DNA from: Sipunculus nudus
Taxonomy: Eukaryota > Annelida > Sipuncula > Golfingiida > Sipunculidae
Length of the DNA stretch: 64,000 nt
NCBI GenBank assembly: GCA_026874595.1
Contig: CM049312.1
Coordinates: forward strand, 30,073,456 to 30,137,455
Direction of reading: 5' to 3'
Shown in pieces: positions 47,205 through 60,400 of the stretch (positions are counted from its first letter, which is position 1; every line of letters begins with the position of its first letter). The position numbers were made by a program, and so were the translations under genes. Below the pieces are notes generated by a model that was not told where the DNA came from, searched no databases, and worked only from the letters and a program-made list of their open reading frames with translations.

Positions 47205-47520
47205 GTTACTTGGATGATCATTCTATTGTGACGGTCATAGTATTGGAATGATTATGTAGCTCGAATGATCATGTTACTGGGGTTGTTATCTGAATCATCT
47301 TGACTGATCATGTAAGTGTAATATTCGTGTTATTGAGGTGGTCGTGTTATTGGAGGGTTCTTGTAATTGTAATGGTCATGTTATTTGGATGGTTAAGTTA
47401 TTAGGGTGGTTATGTTATTGGAAAGGCCATGTGATCTTAATGGTCATCTGATTGAAATAGTCACCTTATCAAGGTGATTGTTGTATTGAGGTGTCATGTT
47501 GGTAGGATGGTCTTGTTAGT
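47205..47520. repeat. ~18 bp degenerate minisatellite
   Basis: About 16 units of the type ATGGTCATGTTATTGGA(G/T) with many substitutions. Directly followed by CATC, TCTG, TC and TA microsatellites (47521-47635). Confidence 0.75.
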
Positions 47521-47552
47521 GGGTTAGCCATCCATCCATCCATCCATCCATC

Positions 47553-47636
<84 letters not shown>
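47521..47636. repeat. Compound microsatellite CATC / TCTG / TC / TA
   Basis: Four simple repeat types follow one another, ending in ~50 bp of TA. Confidence 0.95.
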
Positions 47637-47638
<2 letters not shown>

Positions 47639-49183
47639 CTAATCGTCTGTTGACGTTTGGCGCAGACATACAATGTCATATGGTTCTCACGCAGGGGTTA
47701 CACACTTCAGTCGACCCAGGTCTCTTTTTCTTGTTTTGACCGCTGCTTTCTAAAGCATGCCTCTCTCGGTCACACCGCCAGGATCGCACAGAGCGTTCGT
47801 GGTTGGTTTAATTACACCGGTGCTGGTACAGGGTCCAGAATCGGATCATGGGTCTCGTATGTTTAAAATACATTTCCCACTTAATGGATGAGAATTGGGG
47901 AAAATGACTCTTCTGCATACATATATCACCTAATTGGCATTTCCCTTGTGCAACGCTAGCTGGCACCATGTTTTAGCTGTGTAGCATTTATGTGTGGACA
48001 CGCTTTTCTAAAATGTGCATCAGTTTTGTGCAATTTCCTCACGTGGACTGTTCCAGCAGGTACGCCGCAAAAATCGAGAATATGATTGTGGCACTCTCGT
48101 ACGTCGAAGATAGATTTTAATCTTAACCATCTCCCGGCGTAGTATTAAAAAAAGCAAGTACACCAAGACATTTGAAAAGTGCGTCCAATAAGGTATTTGC
48201 GTAAGTCGGAATAGGATTTGCGGACGTACCGTACCTCAGTACACAGAGCAGGGATCGTAAACGTTTCCTTGAGCTGTATGTGTCTTCCATTATCTGTTCC
48301 GCTATGGTTATTGTACATATCTGATTCAGGACCGGTCCTTGGGGTCTGTCTAAACCCATACAGCGTTAAATGCAATATAGCATTTCACTTGTAGATTTAT
48401 TTGAGCTCCTGACCTCGACGAACTTAGTTATTCATGACCCAGAGAATGGAATATACAAACTCACGTAATGTATTAATCCTCTTAAAGAGACTACACAATA
48501 CGGTACATAAACATACAGGGTATCTGCGGTTAAATAGGGCCCATGTGTATGATATGTTTACATTTCACTGAGGCGGTACATGCGAAGTCTTAATTATTCC
48601 GCATCGAGAAATACTTTCTAAGTTAATGAACAATTTCACAACAGCTATTCAACTTGTGTAAGACATGTTATATACGGCTCCGTCAGTTAGGTATTTTACG
48701 GATGGATCTGTGACTTTTGGCATTTTAGGCTGAAGGAAGAAAAAGACACCCACGTGATGAGAATTTCAAGTCATACTTTTATTGAGTGCGTCTGTTTGAA
48801 ATTCGGCGATTATTCCAAACGTTATAACATCCGTTTGTTGTACATATGATAAAGGTTTTGCCTAATTTAAGGCGACAACCTCGTAAGAAAACCCATCATT
48901 CATATTTTACAACCTTTTCCGAAGCAGCCACAGGGGGGTACACGTTTATAAGTGTCACTTTTATAAGTGACCAATTGTTGCGGCCATTGGGGATTTTTCC
49001 AAAACCCTGCATCTGCCGCTGCCTCTGCCTTCTTCTAGGTCGTTTAAGGGCTGACTTGGTATCTAACATGGATACCCAACTGTGATAGTTAGATTTTGTA
49101 GAATATTTGTGACACTGGACTACCAATCAGAAGTTTTAAAAGTAGTTGTTTGGGCATGTGACCGAGGGCCTTATCATCAATGG

Positions 49184-49184
<1 letters not shown>

Positions 49185-49216
<32 letters not shown>
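49185..49216. repeat. Poly-G tract
   Basis: About 31 consecutive G. Other mononucleotide G or C runs of 10-18 bp lie near 8180, 41876, 52405, 55000, 55020, 56280, 56604, 58390 and 61790. Confidence 0.9.
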
Positions 49217-49394
49217 AGCAAAAGGGGCGCCCCCCATCGACCAAAAGTCTGGGTAATAAGCGTGCAGTGCCAAAAAAAGAGCCGGATTTTGTTGCATCAT
49301 GATGCATTTAAAACTACCCCAGACATTAAAGCCTGCATAAGTGAGGGAAAAACCACCTCCCTTACCCTCCACATGTGGGCAAATCTACATTAAC

Positions 49395-49680
49395 TAAATA
49401 TTTATTCAATATTTATCATCAATATTGAAACAATATTGGTAAAGCGTTGTTTCTAAAAATTGCTTCAACCTTGAATCATCAGCACTGAGAGATTATTGTC
49501 AAATCAATATTGATTCAATATTGACAACTTGTAAAAAAAAGATTGAATTGCTAGTGGAAAATCAACATTTGTTCAATGTTGAAACCTAGTTGGTCATCAA
49601 CATTGAACCATAAATATCAAATCAGCATTGATTTAATATTTAAAATAAGTTGAAAACATCTCAATCTCATTTCAATTTGT
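49395..49680. repeat. Cluster of AATATTGA / TCAATATT inverted words
   Basis: CAATATTGA and its variants (CAACATTGA, CAGCATTGA, AATATTGAAACAATATT) occur at least ten times in both orientations within ~280 bp, spaced roughly 15-30 bp. No coding frame. Confidence 0.55.
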
Positions 49681-50247
49681 TTTCAATTTTGCCCAATGGG
49701 GCACCCTTGTGTCCCAAGCTCTCATTTCCGTCTTAGAATAGGAACTGTGATGTCGCGAAAAAGGACTGCATTCTCGGATATTGTTTAAATAACAGTTATG
49801 ACCTTATATTTCCTTGCTGTAGCTTCTCATTAGAAAAGCAATATCTACATTTTAATTGTATTGTTTCGTTTCAATGAACAGTCTTTGGTGGAGCGAACTA
49901 CATTTATTATTGGATTAGAGATTTTCTCAATTTTCTAGATTCAATGATATAGACAGCTGGCTAAGCAAATCTGCTGAGCATCTGTTGAGAGTTAACCCTT
50001 TTATCTTGGAAATGCAATGTGAATTTGTTTACTCTAACGACTGAACAACTGAGTTGAAATTAATATTAAAATTTAGCAATGTCCCTGTAGATTGAATACG
50101 ATGGTGTTAGGTCTGTGTATGACAACACGTTTGAAACAAAATAATGTACTAGTTGATTTTGATTTCTGTTGTAGAGAAATAATAGATACATGGTTCACAG
50201 ATATAAGGTTCGTTTTATCTGTGTGATATGTACATATGTATTTCTCA

Positions 50248-50256
50248 ATATATATA

Positions 50257-50316
<60 letters not shown>
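50248..50316. repeat. (TA)n microsatellite
   Basis: About 65 bp of TA with one interruption near its start. Confidence 0.95.
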
Positions 50317-50322
<6 letters not shown>

Positions 50323-50324
50323 GA

Positions 50325-50730
50325 GGTGTTGTTCATACTGTCTGTGTATTATATAATCGCTTTCCGGTTTTGCCAGGATATTAAAAGTCACCGAAGTAAA
50401 TCAATTTGCACCGGAAGGACAATATTGATCAAGGAAGGAACAAATCAAAACGCGGGATAACACGCAGGGCGTTATTAACGCGTGAACTGAGCCGTACGAA
50501 CGGGGTGAGCAGGTACAACCAGCACAGTTTATCAAAAGGCTCGGTTATGACTGACAAGTGTTTCTATGAGAGCGGCGCAGAAACCGGTCCAATCCCAAGT
50601 GATAGGCAACGGATATGATTGGCGAGGCCTTCAGTGGCGCCGCGGCTTTGTGTATCAATATATAATATAGAGTTTTATTATATTCCTTACCGGTACTGCC
50701 ATGTATAATAAACAGATGGTGGCGACTACG
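50325..50730 (+). mobile_element. Possible solo LTR or LTR end with primer-binding-like site
   Basis: A segment starting TGTTGTTCATACTG and ending AATAAACA, with an internal ATATATAATATAG box, is followed two bases later by TGGTGGCGACTACGG, which has the TGG start and tRNA-3'-end-like form of a retrotransposon primer-binding site. No gag or pol frame and no second LTR are visible. Confidence 0.25.
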
Positions 50731-50734
50731 GTTT

Positions 50735-52680
50735 TATCCAAAGGGATCTGTGAGATTCATTTTGTCACCAGTAATATGCGTGACGGGTACTGGACATACT
50801 CTAGACGCAAACCTATGGTGTCGTCCATATAAACGGAAAGAAACATCGGAACAGACGATAACATGGGAAAAAAGGTAATGTTTATATTATAATATAATAA
50901 TTCATTGACTACCCTCCTGATCCCCGTTCTCAGGTAACATGAGTTTTAAAATAAATATTAATTAAAACTTAAGTCATTAAATAAATTTAAACCTGCATCT
51001 TTCATTTTTTATACAATCGCATGTCTTACAGAAAATAAATTGTTTCAGTTCAAATTCAAGCTAAAAATTGAACTTTTGAATAATTTATTCATGACAAACT
51101 ACCATAATACAAAAGGGCACAAACATTTACTTCTAACAATTAATTTTGGACGCCGTTTAATTATAGAATATACGCATGCACAGACACACAGAAGTAGAGA
51201 TGTTTATAGCATATGTTTATGTCCAGATTTATCAATGTTACATGAAACAATTTATGTTATGAATTCTACTGTTGTTTTTCTAATATTATATCTGTCTTGT
51301 ATAGAGTGGACTTTATTTATTTTTAAAATAATGTTTTAGTTGACTCTTTCTATATTAAAGAAATGTTTACTTTTTTTACACCATTTTATACAGGAGAAGG
51401 CGAGATATGATAGATAGATACAAAACGGTGGTAACCTGATGGTGGTATACTCACACCCTGCCTCGAGGGACAATCATTCTCCTCAGAGAACTAGACCTTT
51501 TTCCAATACACTTACGACATATATTGGCGGTAATTGACTCTAATAGTTCGAGTCAAAGAAAAAAAAGCTAATTGCTAAAAATGAAGTGATTAAAGCAAAA
51601 GAATCCTTACTCTCATTAGACATGGTGGTCCTGTCTGTGCCTGTATCTTGTATTTGCTTTTATTTAAAGGTGCCCATTCACCTGCCTTTTGAAAAAGAAT
51701 TGTTGTGATATCTAGCTTCCTCTGTGTATATAATAATAATCTTATGGTAATTCTGGTTATGACAAGTTCTTATGAGGCCTCCCTGAAGGATGTATGATGT
51801 TTTTATCATCAACTTTTTTGTAAACTCTGCAATGTTTACAAACGGGAAAAACATGAAACCTAAAGTTGTAGGTTGCATATATGCGGAGATAGAAAGATTA
51901 CTCGTGCAAAACGCCATTTTCAAAACTCTGGCTTGTATGACTTGCCGTCAGATGCCCTTGTTGAATATGTTTTATTTTGATGGCCCCTCACAAATTATAA
52001 ACACATTGATATAAACAAAACAAGCAGCCTGTGTGCAGTGATATCCACGTTTTCTGACCTATTTTATAATAGCTCTTAGGGATTACGTTTAGCTTATAAA
52101 AGTCGGATAGGTGATTAGGCTCTTTAACAAAACCAGCAATGCTGGCTAGAACCCGAGTCCTCAGCGGAGAGAGGCGAACGTGTTTCCACTCGACTGTTAA
52201 GGTCCCATAGTCAGGCTATGATAAATAATTACAAGTGTAAACACCGTGTCAGGTTTGGACACATGATAATGCGTCCAAATTAGATTTATAATTAAATGAA
52301 CACACGATTAATGCTATTGTGTTTCTGCCAATACTGTGATGTGTTAAAAAAATTATATTGCTCCATTTTCATCAAAGGTGAAACTGCAATGACATGCACC
52401 CTTCCCCCCCCCCCCCCCCCCCCGACCGGACCTGAAGCAACTCGTTCTATGCCACATTGCTCCGTTTGCTGTATTAATATATAGTGATCTAGAGTAGACT
52501 TATAATTTAAAAAAAAAAGAAAAAAGTCTAATTGTTAGACAGCTACAGTCTCACTTTAGATAATATTTAATATTGCTTCAGCCAAGAGGGTATTCGTTCA
52601 TTACCGTGTGTGGGGTGTTTTTGTGTGTGTGTTTGTTCACAACGTAACGCAATCCTGAACGGAATCGCATGAAATTTTCA
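50735..52680. other. No gene seen apart from the SINE fragment
   Basis: AT-rich. A tiny ATGGGAAAAAAG|GTAATG start-plus-donor at 50863 is too short to support. Confidence 0.4.
52141..52200 (-). mobile_element. Fragment of the same tRNA-derived SINE head
   Basis: On the minus strand it reads AGTCGAGTGGAAACACGTTC, CCTCTCTCCGCTGAGGA and CTCGGGTTCTAGCC, parallel to the 39338 copy (CTCTCTCCGCTGGCGACCCG). The body downstream is not recognisably shared. Confidence 0.5.
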
Positions 52681-53310
52681 GGTCATTTCGGGATATGACT
52701 TAGGAAGAATCGATTAGATTTTGGTATGCATCCAGTTTCTTCTCTGGATTCTGGAGCGTTATATATGGATATTCACAAATGTTTTTTGTCAATTATTCAC
52801 GAATGAATCTTGGAATATGGGCCAAAAATAAGTGAATGCAGACAAGGTCCATTCTCATGCACCGTGCTGTGCTATAGCCACCTGTTCACGTCACAGTCGA
52901 ACGCCCAGCACCTCGGAGTCACGTTTTCAAGTGTAATTTTGAATCATGTGCTCCCAGTCCTTAGGTGACTAGATGCACACACCGATTACAGTGCATCCCA
53001 CAATAGGCACCCGAATATAGTGGAGGCATATATTCATAGGAATGCAGATTTCTCGTTATTTATGTATTGTATTGCTTGTATTTTCAATAACTGTAATATA
53101 TAAATAATTTGGTTTATAGCAGAAGGCTTAGGAAGAATCGATTAGATTTTGGTGTTCATCAAGCATCTTCTCTGGTTTCTGGAGCGTCATCACGGGATAT
53201 TCACAAATGTTTGGTCACTTATGAACGAATGGACCAGGGAATATGGGCAAAGAAATAAGTGAATGCAGACAAAGTCCAGCCTCATGCACTGAGCAGTGAT
53301 ATAATCACCT
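52680..53310. repeat. ~435 bp spaced direct duplication
   Basis: 52690-52885 and 53125-53315 share TTAGGAAGAATCGATTAGAT, TTCTGGAGCGT, GGATATTCACAAATGTTT and AAGTGAATGCAGACAA. Divergence is moderate. Confidence 0.75.
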
Positions 53311-53320
53311 GAACCCTTAC

Positions 53321-53517
53321 CAGGGGCGGATGGAGGATTTAGGAAAAGGATGGGTCCAACCCAGGATGACTAAAGACAAAACCAAAGAAAAAGGTCCTCT
53401 GGTGCGGAAAAGGTTTGTCCAAGTCGCAAAAAGTGGTATGTACCCTTCAAAAAAGGTCGTTGCGGCTGAAAAAAGGGGGTCCGGACCCCCTGGACCCCTC
53501 CCCTGGATCCGCTTCTG
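53321..53517. mobile_element. Second copy of the GGATCC-TIR MITE
   Basis: 197 bp. CAGGGGCGGATGGAGG start and CCTGGATCCGCTTCTG end, with the same interior words as the 35013 copy (GGGTCCAACCCAGGA, GGTCCGGACCCCCTGGACC). It sits just after a duplicated segment (52680-52880 compared with 53120-53310), whose first copy runs straight into a sequence resembling the MITE's right flank. Confidence 0.7.
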
Positions 53518-54659
53518 TTCACGTGTTTATAGCAGTAGAAACGATACAGAGAGCCAGCGATAAACAAGCACATATCAGGCGCCATGACCGGAAATGGTTG
53601 CTCCCACGGTGAAATGTCAATGTTGATAAAACAAAGCTGAAAAACAAACAAGGCCCGATGTTCGTTGCGGGTTGCTTGATTAATCATGATATAACGTGCC
53701 GCATACTGACACAGTGGTCTCATTGTTAAACAACGAACTGAGACTTTGATTTAGATGTTTGTGAAGACATGCCCACTGGGCAGACGGAATCCAAGATTTG
53801 CCATGGGATGAATAATTTACGCGACACAGATCTAGTTTACTCACGCAAGGCGAATTCGAAGCAACAAAACAGAAATATTGTATCTCATCATCTAAACCCG
53901 GTTTACTACCCCGTATGCCCCTCTGTGTTTTTAGGTTGTATAACATTATGTTAAATATTTAATAGAAACTACACATGGAGGGGAAAAAAGCGCAGGTATT
54001 ATTTTTTTGTCCTCTTGGTTAATTAATTGGTGCTTCTATTAACAACTTAGCGCAAAAAATAATGAACAGATTTTGATGAAATTTTAAGGAGAGTTAGGGT
54101 AATACATAAAGAACAATCCATTAAAAAAATTGTCTCCAGTTTCAAACCGCCCATTGATAGGGAAAAGGGCCCGACCTTACTCTGCCATTCAGTGGGAGAA
54201 CCCCTCTACTGAAGCGCATACTGTGTACTTATGTGAAAGTCTGATTCTGTAGGCATTGTTGGCTCTGACTAGTTCAAGTTTGGTCTTAAGGTAAAAATCA
54301 CCGTTTCTCACATTAGTTTGAATTAGATGTTTGCATTTAAGACCCCGCCTCTCCCATGACGCCTGCATCATAGCGATAATAGGAAAAAGGGCTTAAGGTG
54401 TGCTATTTGAAAACAAGGTCAAGGTAAAATAAATATAAAAAATAAGGAACAAGGTGATACTGGACCATAATTATATGTTGTTTAAAGGCTTCTTTTCCTT
54501 TGCGACACAAGTCGATACCATTGCCCCTAGGTTCAAGCGGCCCATTGATAGGGATATGTCCTAGGGTTAGGAGTGAGGGATCTTGAAAATCAGATGGAGG
54601 TAAAAATAAAACTTTAAATAAGTAGAATATCCGGCACAACTCTGTCACGTGACTGTTAC

Positions 54660-54915
54660 TCTGACCAAAGGTCAGGTTTGAAAAGCAGCCATATTGGAAA
54701 TCTAGCGCAAACAGTGGTGGAAGTTAACCTTAATGGAAGAATATGCTGTGTAGCGCAATGGAGACCAAAGGTCAGGTTTTGAAAAGCAGCCATGTTGAAG
54801 CTAATAGACTGTTTGGTGCAATGGAGAAAAGTGTCATTGTCTTTTGTAAATAATAGGTCGAAATTTGACACCAAGAAATTTCACTCTGACCGTTTTGAAA
54901 ATCAGTCATATAGAA
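54660..54915. repeat. ~100-120 bp repeat, three units
   Basis: ACCAAAGGTCAGGTTT..GAAAAGCAGCCAT recurs at about 54663 and 54764, with a diverged third unit near 54881. A separate pair of CCGCCCATTGATAGGGA-like copies occurs at about 54150 and 54538. Confidence 0.6.
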
Positions 54916-55849
54916 GAAAACACGGACACAAGAAAAAAAGAAAGAAAAGAAGAAAAAGAAAGAAAAATGTAGTTGATGGTTTTGTACATATTGGGGGGGG
55001 GGGGGACATAGAAATCCCGTCCCCCCCCCCCCAAAAAAAAAAAATTGCCACAAATATTGATATAGAAATGATCCCATGAACTCTAAGCATCCTCCAATAC
55101 ATCAGATCTGAAGTATGTCCTTCTTAAACCTCGTAAGTTTTCTTCTAATAGGATTTATAATGACAAATTCTTTGTTCATTTTCGGATGCTTTTTCATATT
55201 ATTAAACACTCAATTTAAAAGTTCCCTATTTAGAATACAATAATGGCAAGTAATTACTTTTGTCTGCTACTTCTAACTACTTGACAATTTATCAAAATAC
55301 GTCTTTTTTTGCAATCGATAAACGTCGAGTTTCTCGTATTTCTCTAATCCTCTACAGTGACATGTTGTATTTTGTTTAACATTTACATAACAAATAAATA
55401 TGTCGACTCGGGGTACGACAGTGAATCACCCTAAGAAAATCTGGAAATCAAAGACGGTTCAAAGACATTTTGTGATGAGCCCTGTCCTAAAGAAAAGGAA
55501 AGTTATTTGGGGTTTGAAACTGATATATAGTATATTCATTCCAAATGGAGATGTGAGATTTCCTATTGCTCACATTTACGCATGCCTGCCAACGCAGACG
55601 ATATTGGAACTAGTAGGAATGCTTTACCCCAGTCAAGCAATGTTTAGATAACTGTACATTCGTTTTTTACATCATAGGTTTTGTAATGGTTTACGCGCTG
55701 TACAAGTCGCAAGCACTTTAATACATATTTATAAACCGGATGGGCGATATAACAAGAGTCAATGGAACGATTGCCTGACTGAATATCTGATGGTGACGTT
55801 TCTTATCTTAATCTGTTCGCCCAAACTATACCGTCATCCATTAATCACA

Positions 55850-56270
55850 ACTTTAACATATTTTTTTCAGACTGTTCATAGTGTACCGCTTCCACTCTCT
55901 CAAAGTCGCCGGCACTATTTATACATTGTTTTTGTGGCTGCATGCTGTCTAGTTGTGTACAGTGTCGAAGACAAAATCATTAAAAAAACTATTTTGGTGG
56001 GGTATGCTCTCTCTAAGTGCTGTCTAGTTTTATATTTATCCCTAGCCCGAAATGTAAGAAAAATTCTAGTTTTGGCGGAGGTACGCGCTCTCTCACAGCT
56101 GTCTAGTTGCATGTTAAGTCGTCCTAAAAGTCATAAATATTCTCGTACTTGTGGAGACTCGCGCTCTGTGACTACTGTCTATTTGAATATTTGATCGCCG
56201 CCAAATCATTAAAATGTTAGACCAGGTGGACGTACGCTCTCTCAGTCTGTTAAATTGCAATTGTTTGTGA
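55850..56270. repeat. ~80 bp degenerate tandem repeat
   Basis: GCTGTCTAGTT or a close variant occurs near 55943, 56020, 56098, 56177 and 56248, each preceded by a GGTA(T/C)GC(T/G)CTCTCT-like stretch. The 134-codon frame across it is therefore doubtful. Confidence 0.65.
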
Positions 56271-57411
56271 AGAAAATCGCCCCCCCCCCTTTATGCTAGG
56301 TTATATAAGTATGTACATCTGTAGAATCCCATTTTGGTTTCGGACTAGGTGACAGGGCACTGGCAACGATTATCAAGGCGCCAACCAGGCTCTTTGTAAT
56401 GCACATACGGGCCTTGGGTGTGTAATCATTCACATTGCTGGGTCTTTACACCGAAGAACCTCAGATAGGCGCTAAGCGCTTACCCTGGTGGGGGCTGCGC
56501 CTGATATATCTCATCGCTCCTCCTTTGAGATTCGAACTCACGGCAGGATCAGGATTTTTTGCAAGAATGGGTCAACGAGTGTCATGCATAAAAATTGTCG
56601 AGACCCCCCCCCCCCCCCCGCCCCCTCCGATCCGCGCCTGCACGGTCCACCGGCTTCAGCTCTGTGCCCTTTTACACCACAGAAGCCGCTCTCAGAGCGG
56701 TGTCTAGTAGCGATTGCAGTCACTGTCAGAATCATAAATGCTTTAGTGTAAGTGGATATATGAGCTCTACTGGTATATATGTAGTCTCAGTTGCAGACCG
56801 TCAAAGAAATACACAGAAAAATATCTGACACGGCAAATCTATTTCATGCACAGGTATACATTACAGAGTGAAGAGAATATAACCAGATATCTGGTATTTG
56901 AAAGATGCACTGATCAATACTGCAGTTGTTATAAAAACAAAGCTTTTGTTTTACAAAGCTTTTGATATCTGCGTAGTCATGTCTGCTTAGTGGGCATTCT
57001 CAAGCATTATCTTACTGTCAATCCAAAACTAAATATAAAATTTGCTATTGATGGCAGGAAAAGAGTGAGATTTAACACGAGTCTTAAAATAACAATGGCA
57101 AATATACTGCCTCGACAAGGACACGCTGAAGACGGTCGCCGTGCTGTGTTTATGATCAATCGATCTCCCTGCCACCGTGTGTATATTCCACTCTTGTTGC
57201 TCTGCCTTCATCTTGTCAGAGATCGGTAGTGTACGGATTCCCGCGGTCTGCTGGTCGATGGGCCGTCACTATTGGTATAGTTATTATGGGATTCTGACGT
57301 TTTAACTATACAATATGCGCTGAATTTGTCTATCCTACCTGGGGAATACGTATAGATTACACCTGGACCAGGTGAGTGTGAGTTTCAGGAATATTGCTTG
57401 TCGCAAGGGCA

Positions 57412-57412
<1 letters not shown>

Positions 57413-57469
<57 letters not shown>
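57413..57469. repeat. (TA)n microsatellite
   Basis: About 55 bp of TA. Confidence 0.95.
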
Positions 57470-57471
<2 letters not shown>

Positions 57472-60400
57472 ATATTTATAATGTGATATACATTGTTATA
57501 TATAGATCTTGTAGTACATTTAAGTACATTAAAGTCACCAGCCTGCATATGTACTTGGTGGTTTATAGGCTCGAAAACTGTTGCTGTACCAGGTAGAGAA
57601 CGCAATATAATCAGACTTTATGTAGACTGAGTTGTTTTGTGGCAAGCAAGCTATTATATCAATAAAGTATCGATTTGAATAGGTATATATTCCCCATTAA
57701 TGCATGAATAGTATACGTAGCCGCTGAATCAATGTCCCTACAAGTGTGTTCTTGCTGCAAATGCTGTGGCGTCGGTGAGCATTTTTTGCGTGTGTCCTCC
57801 AGGACTAAAATCTAGATAACTGAGGTGAAATGCAATATCTACTGCCAGTATCACACAGATTCTAATCAGGATACTAGCATTATGGTGCCAAAGTCTTAAA
57901 GGGACCAATCAACATATCAGGTATGTTATATCTACAAGAAATATAGGGCCGTATACGGTGATGGATGTATTAAAGGCGGATTAAGAGTTGTCCGTGTTTA
58001 GACGCCGTACTGCAGACTTTAATCCGTATGCGGAAGGCTGGACTAAAATTAGTCCGAGTTTAGTACACAAAAATTTGGACCTGCTGAGGGGGTAGTTTAA
58101 AGGTGGACTAACTTCAGAATAAACAAGAAGTCAGTCAAAAAAGTAAGCTGCGTTTATTTATCTAAATCATTACCACAGAAATGACGATGGTGAAATTACA
58201 AACACTCGCATCTTGCCTGTTAGGTTTTATGATGAGGAAAATATGTTTTCGGGGGTACAGAGGCTTTTAACAAAAATTAAATAAGTTTTATAATAATATT
58301 TTTATCATTGACAACATACACTTTCATTTCAAAGATATATATTTTTTGTTTTTATTAATTAAAAAAATTGATTTACCGACTCGACTCACCCCCCCCCCCC
58401 TTCCATTTAACACAGAACGGGTCCGGTCAACATGCATAAAGCTATAGGCCCTACCGGGACTGTATCCATAGATTAGTTTGTCAGCAATATTTGAGCATTT
58501 CCTTGACTGTGATACAATAATTTATTCCTTTTAAATCCCTTAAGTAGTTTCTAACAGTATGTGCCTACCAAGTGGAAGGATGGACACCTTTTAAGCTAGC
58601 TATTCGGGTCCACCCACTTTTTTTTATACAAATAACTTATTTAAACATTTGAGTTATATCTTACCAATAGGGTAGAATATATAAAATCACGATATATAGG
58701 ACTATATATCTCTAACAGAGGGCCTTTTTGGCTCTTGAGAATATGTCTTCAAGAAATGTTGATTTAATTAGATTACTTCAATCAGTGAGTTTAGATCAAT
58801 AAAAAATGTGAAAAATTAACATGAAATACTTGAATATCAATAATTATAATAAAAATGATGCAATTTTGCTGCCAGAATGCCAGTAATGTTTTACGTTAAA
58901 AATATTTTGTTATGTCCAAATAACCATAAGACCAGCTTTAAGTTACTAAGACCGATTACATTTCCTGTTAAAGAGTTTTATTTTAATATTCCGCTTAAAA
59001 TCACCCATTAAATTCTATTACAGCAGCACGGATGAAACGGGCATATATTAGACTCCGTTCATGGTCTTTAAAGGAATAAAACATTTAATTTTATTTATAT
59101 TATAAAGAAAGGGCTGCTGGTGGTTCTGTTTATTACTGATTTAAGATAACGGTATCTATATTGAATGAGAAAGATATTTTGAGAAGCCTGTATATGGAAA
59201 GGGCTGAGAACAGTTCTGAAGATAAGACATTTGAGTGTGTCTCAGATTCTACATATATCTCAAATTGCACTATTTTGCCTTTGACATGGTTCGCTGATTG
59301 TTTGACATTGTTATAGAATAAGCACTAGGTTTCGTTTAACCCCCTACCTGTAGAGAATAAAAAATAATAAAATACCTTGTCGCATATCTTGACCCTTGCC
59401 ACTAAAATTTGATGAAGAAACAATTGTCTGTATTTAAATGTTATGTGTATATCCATTTTTCAGGTCAATCCCTGAGTGCAAATAGGGATTAAGCTAAGCA
59501 TTCGATGTTACATTATTATTTCGAGATCGACGGCTAAATAGCGATAACACAATCCAACATCTGTCCCCGTCACTTAGTTTAATTTGAGCTTTAAAATCAG
59601 TGCTTTTAAAATCGGCAGAAAGAAAACATCCCCAGCGCCAGCATGCTAATATCGATCTATACACGAGATATATCGGTATTTAATGTTCAAGTAAATAGAA
59701 AGCAAAGCAGACGGAAAGCATGAGATAATTAAGGACACCAGAACTTAATGCAGGATCGGCCACGGATCCATTTAGGTAATGGCATTACATTAGATAAGAA
59801 TGAAAATCATTCACTTATTTTATGTGTGTTTTGCTGTAGATTCCATTTGATGAGCCCGTCATATGTTTAATCAATGCTGTTTTTATACTAGCCGTGTTTT
59901 GCGCCTAGTCTAGATGTCTGCCTGATTACACACACTGGTTACCTGGGTAATGTGATAGCTCACAGGGGTTATGGATTTCCCCATTTTCTCCTCGTGGATA
60001 CAGCTGTCATTCATCAATTAGTATGTCCTGAGATTGAAAGCCTTAATTAATACCTTACGATATTTGCTATAGAACAAAAAGCTTAAGAAAATTAAATTTT
60101 ATTTTACCTAATCATATTTACAAAATGGTACATAGATTGACTGTCCCAGTCTTACGTGCATTCATACATACAGTGACATTCGGGGGGACTGTGAGGTTAA
60201 CAGGCGTTTTCTGTTAAAAAGTGGAACGTCCCTGAACCACCCTGGCTTTTGGCTTTCAGTTGCGTTGTTATAGGCATCACTCATAATCCTCTTCTCTCAT
60301 AGGTCGAAATATTATTGACCAAATCTCTGGTTGTGATGCGTAGAAAAGCCTGCTAATGAAAGCAGTGGTTAAGCGGAAGGTGTCACAGATCGAATGTAGT

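Larger units (their letters stand above)
45620..49180. other. No gene seen apart from the repeats listed
   Basis: Frames of 60-80 codons in this interval lack recognisable domains, signal peptides or paired splice sites. Confidence 0.4.

Noticed and set aside
47657-47866. Small frame with a tRNA-like GGTCTCG context
   Set aside because: No cloverleaf, no box A/B pair at proper spacing and no protein similarity.
55790-56194. 134-codon plus-strand frame
   Set aside because: Lies across an ~80 bp degenerate tandem repeat and shows no domain.
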